Assembly (NCBI RefSeq): GCF_963678635.1
Contig: NC_087065.1
Location: 35,987,888-36,051,887, forward strand
Reading direction: 5' to 3'
Origin: Symsagittifera roscoffensis
Lineage: Eukaryota > Xenacoelomorpha > Acoela > Convolutidae
DNA length: 64,000 bases
Positions 18,510 through 29,041 of the stretch are shown here, piece after piece. Made by a program: the position numbers and the translations under genes. Within the stretch, counting starts at the first letter, position 1. The number at the start of each line of letters is the position of its first letter. The notes below the pieces were generated by a model. The model searched no databases. It was not told the origin of the DNA and was given only the letters and a program-made list of their open reading frames with translations.

Positions 18510-21285
18510 GATGGATCTGAGCTTTTCTTGTCCTTTGTCGCCCTTTTTTATCGTCCTTTTTTCGCTCTTTTTTGTCGTCCTTCTTGTTTTCTTTCTTCGA
18601 GTCGAACATTTATTATCGTCCATTTTTAAATCAACCGTATTAGTCTTACGACCTCTCTTAAAATAAAGTGCCTAAAATGCATTTCTTGAGCCCTTTTTAA
18701 ACGAACCTCACCAAAAATAGCATTTCTTGACGCGCGCTGCCGCCTTAAGATTGATACAATATTAGTTTTTATATTACATAAGAAAACTATTCAAAAAAAT
18801 TAATATTTTTCTGATCTCAATTTTTGTAATATTGATATAATATTTATTAAATTTAAAATTTATTTAATATCAATTTTTGATTTTTGCTAGACAAAATTTT
18901 TTTTCATTATTAAGTTGGGTTGAGTAAAAATTACGAGATAAGTTTTAAGATTTCCGGACATATCATATGTTTGAATTCCTAAAATTAGATTTGATATTTT
19001 CATTCAGGAAATCCGAGCGTTATCGAAAAAATGATAAAGCAAATAAGACTGCCGGAAATGGAGCAAATCTCTGAATGGTCCAAATGCGGTTCGAAATCGA
19101 CAAAAAAATCTCGGTTTAAATTTTTTTAAGATCGGAGTCACTCAAAAACTATCTCCACTTCGAAGACAAGGAGCAGAAAAATCTTAAGTCGATTTAAGAA
19201 AAAAAATTGTGCTTGTTATACTATCGCTGCAAAAATCAAATTGCTGCAAAAATAAAGTTCTCGAAAATTAGAAAGCTCTCAATAGCAGTAGCGTTTATAT
19301 TACAAAAAAAACTGAACCTTGAATAATGCTTGAAATGCTGCATTTTTAGATAAATACCATTTCATTTCAATTAATATAAAGCGTAATGGACTCTTGGTAG
19401 ATACTATATGAAATAATTGTTGAAAAAATCTAAGTGATCAAAAACAATTTAAAAACAAATGATAAAAATATTCAGTTTTTTTCTTCTTTTTCACAAATTA
19501 CGAAAAGCTTGAAAAGATATATCTTTCATTTTTGAAAAAATTGAAAAAACCAACCATGTAAAAGTAATCTGTCACAGTTTTTGAAATTTTTTCTCGACTT
19601 TTGTGATTGACCTGTGACAACTGAGATTTAAAATCAGAGGGAAAAATATAGCTGATATATACTCCGATTTTTGACGAGGGTGCAAAATATACTTGATTGG
19701 TTTGGTTTTCTTCAACCAGACCAGCTTTTGAAAACAAATTAAAGAGTTGGTAACTATCCCAAAACTTAAATGTTTCCAAGCGGGTGTGTTTTCCCTAATC
19801 CTAAATGCGCTTTGAGCATATAAAAACTGCCCTTCAATATTTGATATAAAATATTTGATAAAAACTGCCCTTCAATATAAAAACTGCCCTTTCTTCGTCG
19901 AGTTTGATTTTACTTCCAGTTTTAACTGAATGACTAAACAGATGACTCTTTCTAAAATCAATTTTGACGCCAACTTGCGCTATAATTGGGCCAAAGCTCA
20001 AAAATCTGGACTTCAAAACTTGCCAAATGGAGCCCTTAAACAACTTTTTTGTTGCCAAGCGCTACCGTTGAATAAAATCTTTGTTTCCGAAGAACTCAAA
20101 AAATTAACATGACGAGCGCGTGACTATTTTACTAACTGTTCGTTAAAATTCAGGTTGTAATACTTCAGTTGGTTGGCAAGCCATATGCGGAAGATCAAGA
20201 GTTTTACTTGATCATAGAAAGATGTAACAACCTTCAACTCAAGTAATGTTTTTTTTTGAAAAAGAGGGATAGTTTTTTGGAAAAAAACATCTCATTATTT
20301 TTTTCAATATTCATCAGCTTCAGCAAAATAAAATATACATTCGAAAACTAGTTAAACAGGCAAAATTTTTTAATTTTAGATAAGATTATCTAATGCAAGT
20401 TTTTGAAAAACGTGAAGAAAAAATTTCTGAGAATTTTTGGAAAAGTTCTACCAAAAAATCGCATTTTACTTTTGCTCTCCCTAAAATCTAGAATGCAACC
20501 TCTTGCAACCTCTATTTAGAACACTTAAGAGCTGACAGCTCGTCCTAGAAGATTCTGCTTTTTTCACTCAAATTCCTGTCATTTTCTTGTTTTTGTACAG
20601 GATGGCCGAAGTAGGTGAAAAATAAAGGAATGAGGAGTAGTAGTAGGTAAGATAACGAAAAAATTCAATTTTTGAACAAGGATAGTCGGTTACTGTGCAA
20701 GTAGCACAGAATGTTCCTACCACAGTCTTACAAAAATACAAAAATGTTCTCTCAAATTGCTGTCATTTTTTTCTGATGTTGTGATAAAAAAAATAGAACT
20801 TAGGCATATTTAACAGCCATTATAAAATAATGCAATTGGAAAACAGTTTTTGAAGAAAAAAGACAAGACAAATTTTTGCGGAAACTTTTTGAATTTTCAA
20901 GTTTTTGATTCCCAAAATTGCGCTAATAAACTCCAAAAACTACCTTTATTTGAGTCAAATTAAGTTTTCAAGTCTTAAAATAAGCTTAAAAAACCTATTG
21001 CAATTACTAACTACCTAACACTCAACCCTGTCCAATGATTATTTGTGGTAGCTGATTTTGCGTGGAAAATAAAAAGTTGACAAAAAAACTTAAACACACC
21101 AGAATACAAAGTTCCTACCCATTTTCAATGGTCGGAAACAAATTAAAAAAAAAAGACCGTGCACACTCCTTATTTTTTGAAGGCTCAAAATGTCAAGTTT
21201 TCCGAGGATTCAATAATCTTTATCTAAGTTTTTAAAAATGAATTTGAGCACAAAGAATTGGTTCAATGCAGTTGAGGTTAATTAC
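18510..21285. other. AT-rich region without recognisable genes
   Basis: Only short, low-complexity ORFs occur. A small triple repeat of AAAAACTGCCCTT lies at about 19,822-19,890. I see no protein motif or RNA gene on either strand. Confidence 0.5.
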
Positions 21286-21289
21286 TAAC

Positions 21290-21433
21290 AGAGAGTCCGG
21301 CCCAGTAGGGACTAGTGTTGTGGATGGCAGCTGGGAAGTTGGACAGGAAGAAGGCGCTGAAGGAGCTGCCGACTATGAGGACCCCAATGACCATCTGCAC
21401 CACTCCTAGGAGTAGCATGTTGTTCTGGGACAC
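21290..21433 (-). CDS. Single exon of a multi-pass membrane protein (host gene fragment)
   Basis: On the minus strand a 144-nt, phase 0/0 exon is flanked by a plausible acceptor (pyrimidine tract then CACCAG, AG at 21435-21434) and donor (GTTAGT from 21289). It encodes 48 residues: a polar start, a long hydrophobic helix (LLLGVVQMVIGVLIVGSS), then a segment ending SPYWAGLS. This resembles the first membrane helices and PYW loop of CD20/MS4A-like or FAM189/ENTREP-like four-helix proteins, which is a tentative family call. The block is clearly more GC-rich than its AT-rich flanks, as expected for a conserved exon. Other exons are not visible. The open frame continues upstream to 21,526, so the true 5' limit may differ. 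Confidence 0.45.
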
Positions 21434-22353
21434 CTGGTGAGACGAAGAACAACACACGAGATCCCGGAGCGTCTGCAGACCGCCCGACTGCACACAGCTT
21501 GGAAGATAACGGTGAAGAGACATCATAACTAGGTTTGTATTACTCGTTGAAAAGTAAGCAACAGTGTCTTTTTTGCATGATTACTAAAACGATCCTTAGT
21601 TTTATTCAGGAATGAAGTATCTGATGATGCCTTTAGCTCATCAAGTGATACAATGGCATTTTATAAAACTCGACCGGATCGATACTTTGTGCTTCGGGCC
21701 ATTTAATTCATTGACTGTTCGCATTTCCTCTTATTGGAAAAAAGATGGCAGAACATTTTGATGGGTCACGTTGAGTCGAAATTAAGACGATTTGAACAAA
21801 TCACAGGCAAATGCGGAAATGTTTCAAACTAAATATCCCCTGCTGACACAGAAATAGATCGAGTTCTATTTTCCTCTCTGAGATTTTTGAGCGGAAGATG
21901 GATGCGGTAGCTTTTAGCTTTTAGAGCTCCCTCGCCTCTCTCAGTATGTTTTAGATTTCGTTCACTCTGTTCTGGTAAGCTGAACAGAAGAATATCTCCT
22001 CAAAATGAGAAATCGAATGCAAAATTTTTATTGATGTACATCAGCCATATTGCTCGGTACGTTTTTGGTAATCCCATTGGATAAAAAAGTACAATCTCAA
22101 AACAATTAGAGCATGGAAATAAGGAAAGCGTGAAAAATGGTCTGTTTATCTTTTCAGAAGATATTGAACGCAAGAGCGACTTGTAATCAAAATGCACAAA
22201 CGTGGTTGGCGAAAGATGAAAAATAATATCTTTGTTCATGTGCAAATGAAGGCGAATTTTGCAATGTAAACACAATTGGGATTATTTTTTGTTTATTATG
22301 AAAATATTTTGACGGGGGATAAAATGTAGGAGCGTTCATTGAGGCTCGCTCAG

Positions 22354-23299
22354 AAAGTACCTTTTTCCATCTTCCTTTTTATTAAGCGTGCCTTGAAAGA
22401 GTATATGAGCTTGTTTAAAAATTTATAAGGGGTTATGCAATGTGTAAATACTCAAATAATGCTTAGTTGAACACCATTTAAGCCGGTGGAACAGGAGAGA
22501 GGCAGCAAGCAGCAGCTAGCTTATAGCTACAACGGCAAAAGAGAGAGAGAGAGAGAGAGAGAGAGGCAGATTTACGGTAACGGGCTTTAGGTTGAGGCAA
22601 ATCCGCACCGTGTTATATATACACAAAAGTGTAGCATGGAAAAATAGTACGAAGGAGCTGTTTATGTGCCTTTTATTGGGAAAAGATAGATATATGACTG
22701 CGTGATAGAATGAGAGAGAAAGGTTTACAGAGACGAAGCCTCGCAAAACCTCCGTCCTAATTTCTTCTTCCGCAACGCTTCACTCATTCCAAAGATTTTT
22801 ATCCTCCAAAAATGATCAATTTTTTCCCCAAAAAATGGCAAAAATTTTTAAGGAAATTTGGAAAATATAAAGTATTGTAAATGTTCAAGACATATAAGGA
22901 ACTTGACTGAATCTTTTTTTGGTCGGAATTCACTTGATAATTTTCCGTAACATATGTGTCAGTTCATGTCAACTTCTGTTTTTAGCACAATTTTTCAATA
23001 TTTCTCTGTGACCTTTTTTTAATCCACGAAGCACCATTTCCCACTTACGTAAATCTAGAAAAGACAGGAAGAAAGGATTTTTAACAATTGAGACAATTAA
23101 AGCCTACCGGCTAGCAATAAAATTACAGAGTTCCATTTAACACCAGCGTCGAGTAAGTATAAATCTAGCTACATAGACTGATCGATATGAAAAGTCACAA
23201 AAAAAAACTCAATAAAACGATGTCGTAAATTTTTAAACAAGCTCATATACGCTTTCAAAGCACGCTTAATTAAAAATAAAGATGGAAAAAAGTACTTTT
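22354..23299. repeat. Inverted repeat: 73-bp arms around about 800 bp
   Basis: Arms at 22354-22426 and 23226-23299 are reverse complements at about 90 percent by eye, including AACAAGCTCATATAC. Similarity stops sharply on both sides of each arm. The interior has no convincing gene. This is either a foldback/MITE-like element or two oppositely oriented insertions of one short repeat. Confidence 0.55.
22540..22566 (+). repeat. (GA)n microsatellite
   Basis: About 13 perfect GA dinucleotides. The short ORF on the opposite strand here is a by-product. Confidence 0.95.
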
Positions 23300-24156
23300 T
23301 GATCTTTTTCTCCTCAAAAAAAATGTATCGTTTTTCAAATTTTTTTGATCAAGTTGTTTTTTTTTACTAATTTTTTTTGAAGAAAACAATATTTTATATT
23401 TTTAGCAATTAGTTATTGAGCGAGTTGGCTCCCTGAGTGTTTGTTTTCCTGTGGAAATAATGTGAGTGGTTTTTTCATGCAGTCATATTGAACGCATTCA
23501 CTGACCTAATAAACCAGGAAATTTACAACCAAGTCAAAACTAATCATCTTCACGCCGTTTTCGGTCGAAGGGATTCAGATTGAAGACTAGTTGAACAAAC
23601 AAATTAGCGGCAGAGGACTTGAAGGTAGAGACAGTAATAGATTGGCGATCGGATTTTCAATCAATTTTAGAAAATGTTAACATGTATTTTTAATGGTCCT
23701 TATTCGGATTATTACAGACTATCCGAGCTCTTAGCTCCTATACTTTAACACAGCTTATTTTGAGCTATTTTTGAGAACTTTTCATATATATTTCTCAAAA
23801 TAGCTTTTTTGATAATTCTCTTCGCTCTGACTTTTTCAATCCACGGGACCTACTTCTACTTTCTGTCTAAATGTTTCAAAGGTCGGAAAAACTGCATTTG
23901 CGTCGAAACTTAAGCAAACAGATTTGACCGCCGCTCTTGTTTTCTTCCTGGATTTTCTGGGGTTTGATCGCCAACCCTGGTTCCATCTTTGAAATAAGCA
24001 ACTATATAATACTCTTGCTCCTCTGAAACTATCTCGACTCTGCCTCTTTCTCGATGCGACCGTCTCGATCCTCTTGAAAAATATTTGATTTGAGATAGGT
24101 TATATGACACTCAACCTAGTGCCACTTAAATTCTGGTTAATTTCTGGTTCTCTGCA
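23300..24156. other. Non-coding, nothing recognised
   Basis: AT-rich sequence up to the sharp boundary at 24,157. A 66-codon minus-strand ORF (23910-24110) is rich in Arg/Glu but shows no motif. Confidence 0.4.
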
Positions 24157-25344
24157 CAGTCTGCCGATCACGCTATCTAATTTCGGCCGGCTAGGCTCGT
24201 GCAATTCGTTAATCTAAAACCGAAACTTGACTACCACTAACAATGGGAGGATTAGACTTCCTCAGAAGCACGGACTTTTTCAGAAACTATGAGTGGTCAC
24301 GAGCCATTTGAGATCCGTTAGAAAACAGTAATCCAGAAAGAACTGAGTTGGAGCAAACTCTGAAAAAAAAGAAAAATCAAAACTGAGTTACAAAATATTA
24401 TACTCTCAAAAAAGGCTAAACTTTTGGAAAACAGCTCATAAGAAAAAAAAGCTGACAATAAATCTAGCATCACAGGAAGGAACATCGAACTGGTTAAGCG
24501 GGCTACCCTTAAAAAAGTAAAATTTTTCCTATGAAAAATCAGAGTTTGAAGATGGTTCATATCAGATATGGATGGGAACCACCAAACACTTCACATACAT
24601 GCCCACGTGGGCAACCGTTCATACTGACCCACTCTCACACTGCCCCAAAGGTGGATTCACTCACCTAAGACGTAATAAAATTCGTGATACCTTTGGGTAA
24701 CCTTCGCCCGGGAGTACATAACGACGGAAAAAAAGCTAGGTTCTAAAACGACTGGCTAGCGTCTAAACACAGCTTCACATGCTTTTCACTGTCTCTACCA
24801 AATCCAATTCAAAGTGTGGTCTACTAACATCGAGTCGACAAAATCATTTTCTTAAAGCTATCGGCCAGGCCGCGCAAATTAAATTAGTTTAATGAGAAAA
24901 CAGTGAGCTCATGGCTGGGCCTGATCTCAGTCCAGACCACGAGTTCACTCCTAAAAACAGGACTACTTCTCTAATTACCATATTACTATTGTTTTTGTTC
25001 AGTAGATAAAAGTCTTCGTATCCATTGGAGATGAAAAAAACCTTTTCCCTCAACTCCTAGATTCTCATTATCTGAAAACGAACTCGATGTAATTTTTTTT
25101 TTCGTTTCAGGATATTTCGGGAAGCTAAAAATTGTTTAGAACTCAGTATATACAGTCTTTCCCGAGACCCTTCCGGAATCTTGAATCCGGTCAATGAGCT
25201 GTCTTCTTGAAGTACAGGAAGGATATCAAAATCTTCCCAATAGCCCTCCTGATTCTCGGGAGTTCCTCTGTAACGATTGTAGCTGCAGAATCGTTACAAT
25301 TCGGAACGCTCTTCCGCAAATATTTTCGAATACAATTCTTTGAA

Positions 25345-25430
25345 ACCACCAATTCTCCCAGTAAGATGCTCCAAATAAAAATTGATTTCAGCCATGCATG
25401 TCAGGCCATTCTGGTTGAATGTCACACACT
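25345..25430 (+). pseudogene. LINE coding fragment within the tandem unit
   Basis: A segment starting at GCTCCAAATAAAAATTGATT resembles 52,050-52,130, where the reading frame belongs to the C-terminal region of a LINE. Here only about 30 residues remain and the frame soon ends. The same fragment recurs at 27,840-27,905 in unit 2. Confidence 0.5.
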
Positions 25431-26214
25431 ACCCAGAAAGCCAGGTTATTGCCCTCATTGAACTTCGAGACGGTCATCAGAATGGTACAAAATTTACAAA
25501 ATGCTTGAAAACACTTTTTATCCGCATTACTACGTGCTACAAATGGCATCATACTACATTGGTATAGCCTACTAACATCTTCATTAATCTGCACTCTGAA
25601 GATATGACCTGAGTTAAAAAATCTTTTCTGACTTATCCAACTTGAAACTTCTTCTCCTAAGGTTTAAAAAGAGTTGGGACGAAAGAGAGTCTTGCCAGCC
25701 AACAAATAAAATTATCCCACTATACTTTTTCCTTTCTGAAATTTAGTTTTTATTTGTTTTGAATGTTAAAATTAAGAAACTCCCTGGTTAGAAGTAGCAA
25801 TGAAATTACCTCCCTCTTTATGAGGTTACTCAAGTCTTTCATGTCACCACAAACTAAACTGTTTTGTTCGCCTAGTTGATTGAAAACAATGTTGCAGGCT
25901 GGACTCTGCGCTCAATCTTTTCTAAGCAATTAATTAGTGTCCTTAAAAACACTAGCTCAGATCGCAATGCAAATTTATAAATGCAACAAATTTTAAACAA
26001 AAAACACTAAAAGTTTTCTTTCTTGCAGCTTCAATTTGAAGCTTAGTTGGCTTGGTTTTTCATTTAAATTTTTTCACACAAAACAATTCTGAGTTTCAAT
26101 TCCCTCTTCTTTGTTATGGCTTTGCTCAATTCTTTCTCTTTTTCTGTCGTTTAGAGTTTCTAAAACTTCTAAATGCTTCTTATCTTTCTTTTGCATCTTG
26201 TCATTCGGCTATTT

Positions 26215-26409
26215 TCACTGCTCCATCTCCTCCTCCTGTGACATCGACTCTGCAGTCTTGGTCTCTGTGTCTTGCAACACATCGGTGGCCATTGTGACGC
26301 TGTTGGAGGCAGTCCTCCAACGCCTCTGCTCTTCCAACCTCTGTTTGCAACAAAGTAGAGGGTCTACATTAGTTTCCCTTTTTCTGCAAGAGCTGTTTTG
26401 GAGTAACAA
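26215..26409 (-). pseudogene. Fragment of the gypsy second ORF, N-terminal part (copy in unit 1)
   Basis: This 64-residue hydrophilic segment is rich in Arg, Glu and Gln. It is nearly identical to 28,690-28,884 and similar to 33,210-33,407. At the latter site it leads straight into the SGNH-like region, so here it is a detached N-terminal piece. After it the frame closes and the sequence becomes non-coding. Confidence 0.6.
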
Positions 26410-27610
26410 CGTCAGAATAATTTCCAGATCTTACTTCAGTCTGCCGATCACGCTATCTAATTTCGGCCGGCTAGGTTCGTGCAATTCGTTAATCTAAAAC
26501 CGAAACTTGACTACCACTAACAATGGGAGGATTAGACTTCCTCAGAAGCACGGGCTTTTTCAGAAACTATGAGTGGCCACGAGCCATTTGAGATCCGTTA
26601 GAAAACAGTAATCCAGAAAGAACTGAGTTGGAGCAAACTCTGAAAAAAAGAAAAATCAAAACTGAGTTACAAAATATTATACTCTCAAAAAAGGCTAAAC
26701 TTTTGGAAAACAGCTCATAAGAAAAAAAAGCTGACAATAAATCTAGCATCACAGGAAGGAGCATCGAACTGGTTAAGCGGGCTACCCTTAAAAAAGTAAA
26801 ATTTTCCTATGACAAATCAGAGTTTGAAGATGGTTCACATATCAGATATGGATGGGAACCACCAAACACTTCACATACATGCCCACGTGGACAACCGTTC
26901 ATACTGACCCACTCTCACACTGCCCCAAAGGTGGATTCACTCACCTAAGACGTAAAGAAATTCGTGATACCTTTGGGTAACCTTCGCCCGGGAGTACATA
27001 ACGACGGAAAAAAAGCTAGATTCTAAAACGACTGGCTAGCGTCTAAACACAGCTTCACATGCTTTTCACTGTCTCTACCAAATCCAATTCAAAGTGTGGT
27101 CTACTAACATCGAGTCGACAAAATCATTTTCTTAAAGCTATCGGCCAGGCCGCGCAAATTAAATTAGTTTAATGAGAAAACAGTGAGCTCATGGCTGGGC
27201 CTGATCTCAGTCCAGACCACGAGTTCACTCCTAAAAACAGGACTACTTCTCTAATTACCATATTACTATTGTTTTTGTTCAGTAGATAAAAGTCTTCATA
27301 TCCATTGGAGATGAAAAAACCTTTTCCCTCAACTCCTAGATTCTCATTATCTGAAAACGAACTCGATGTAATTTTTTTTTCGTTTCAGGATATTTCGGGA
27401 AGCTAAAAATTGTTTAGAACTCAGTATATACAGTCTTTCCCGAGACCCTTCCGGAATCTTGAATCCGGTCAATGAGCTGTCTTCTTGAAGTACAGGAAGG
27501 ATATCAAAATCTTCCCAATAGCCCTCCTGATTCTCGGGAGTTCCTCTTTAACGATTGTAGCTGCACAATCGTTACAATTCGGAACGCTCTTCCGCAAATA
27601 TTTTCGAATA

Positions 27611-27807
27611 CAATTTCTGTCGTCTCTCTCGTTATTTGCACATCTGTGTTATATCAGAGAAAATCGTTGTCCTGATTTTCGCGTTTTTCCAAACTCACGA
27701 AATTTAAAAACGTCACGTGTCTTTACAAACAAACGAATTTTCTAAAATTTTACGTGTCAGGCAAAACGGACCTCTCCCAATTCGTTACAAACCAATTTGA
27801 AAGAAAC
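27611..27807. other. 197-bp block present only in tandem unit 2, flanked by CAATT repeats
   Basis: Unit 2 has 197 bp that unit 1 lacks. CAATT lies on both sides (27611-27615 and 27808-27812), while unit 1 has a single CAATT (25333-25337). Either a short element inserted with a 5-bp target duplication, or unit 1 lost it by recombination between the CAATT copies. I see no clear terminal inverted repeats, so direction is undecided. Confidence 0.75.
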
Positions 27808-28689
27808 CAATTCTTTGAAACCACCAATTCTCCCAGTAAGATGCTCCAAATAAAAATTGATTTCAGCCATGCATGTCAGGCCATTCTGGTTGAATGTCAC
27901 ACACTACCCAGAAAGCCAGGTTATTGCCCTCATTGAACTTCGAGACGGTCATCAGAATGGTACAAAATTTACAAAATGCTTGAAAACACTTTTTATCCGC
28001 ATTACTACGTGCTACAAATGGCATCATACTACATTGGTATAGCCTACTAACATCTTCATTAATCTGCACTCTGAAGATATGACCTGAGTTAAAAAATCTT
28101 TTCTGACTTATCCAACTTGAAACTTCTTCTCCTAAGGTTTAAAAAGAGTTGGGACGAAAGAGAGTCTTGCCAGCCAACAAATAAAATTATCCCACTATAC
28201 TTCTTCCTTTCTGAAATTTAGTTTTTATTTGTTTTGAATGTTAAAATTAAGAAACTCCCTGGTTAGAAGTAGCAATGAAATTACCTCCCTCTTTATGAGG
28301 TTACTCAAGTCTTTCATGTCACCACAAACTAAACTGTTTTGTTCGCCTAGTTGATTGAAAACAATGTTGCAGGCTGGACTCTACGCTCAATCTTTTCTAA
28401 GCAAATAATTAGTGTCCTTAAAAACACTAGCTCAGATCGCAATGCAAATTTCTAAATGCAATAAATTTTAAACAAAAAAAACTAAAAGTTTTCTCTCTTG
28501 CAGTTTCAATTTGAAGCTTAGTTGGCTTGGTTTCTCATTCAAATTTTTTCACACAAAACAATTCTGAGTTTCAATTCCCTCTTCTTTGTTATGGCTTTGC
28601 TCAATTCTTTCTCTTTTTCTGTCGTTTAGAGTTTCTAAAACTTCTGAATGCTTCTTATCTTTCTTTTGCATCTTGTCATTCGGCTATTT

Positions 28690-28884
28690 TCACTGCTCCA
28701 TCTCCTCCTCTTGTGACATCGACTCTGCAGTCTTGGTCTCTGTGTCTTGCAACACATCGGTGGCCATTGTGACGCTGTTGGAGGCAGTCCTCCAACGCCT
28801 CTGCTCTTCCAACCTCTGTTTGCAACAAAGTAGAGGGTCTACATTAGTTTCCCTTTTTCTGCAAGAGCTGTTTTGGAGTAACAA
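28690..28884 (-). pseudogene. Fragment of the gypsy second ORF, N-terminal part (copy in unit 2)
   Basis: It matches 26,215-26,409 and is the same hydrophilic 64-residue segment. It sits just downstream (minus strand) of the end of ORF2 copy X, as if a third truncated ORF2 copy began here. Confidence 0.6.
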
Positions 28885-28948
28885 CGTCAGAATAATTTCC
28901 AGATCTTACTTCAAATATTCTTAACTTTCTCTCCTGTCACAATTAATT

Positions 28949-29041
28949 GAAAGCTTCCGATCATATGTCGATCTGGTACGAACTGTAATTTCTGCTTTTC
29001 TTGAAAGCTTCCGATCATATGTCGATCTGGTACAAACTGTT
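28949..29041 (-). repeat. 55-bp tandem duplication at the C-terminal end of ORF2
   Basis: A block beginning GAAAGCTTCCGATCATATGT is present twice in tandem, and again twice at 33,443-33,535 in copy Y. It is in frame in the minus-strand ORF (repeat peptide TRSTYDRKLS). The duplication therefore predates the X/Y duplication. Confidence 0.8.

Larger units (their letters stand above)
24157..26436 (-). repeat. Tandem duplication unit 1 (2,280 bp)
   Basis: This unit is repeated almost identically, head to tail, at 26,437-28,912. Both copies begin at CAGTCTGCCGATC on the + strand and end at ATCTTACTTC. At its right end it carries a minus-strand coding fragment (26,215-26,409) of the gypsy second ORF. 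In its middle it carries a + strand fragment (about 24,715-25,430) related to LINE sequence at 51,905-52,120. It is therefore a composite segment copied as a block. Confidence 0.9.
26437..28912 (-). repeat. Tandem duplication unit 2 (about 2,476 bp)
   Basis: This is a second copy of the 24,157 unit with few substitutions and one extra block of 197 bp (27,611-27,807). Its right end abuts the gypsy ORF2 copy X at 28,913. High identity means the duplication is recent relative to the decay of the genes around it. Confidence 0.9.

Noticed and set aside
24157-25600. 3' LTR of the minus gypsy element in the tandem units
   Set aside because: The units do not contain the leader start (TGTTTTTATGGCG) or the dyad units. 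The similarity to 51.9-52.1 kb is LINE sequence on the + strand.
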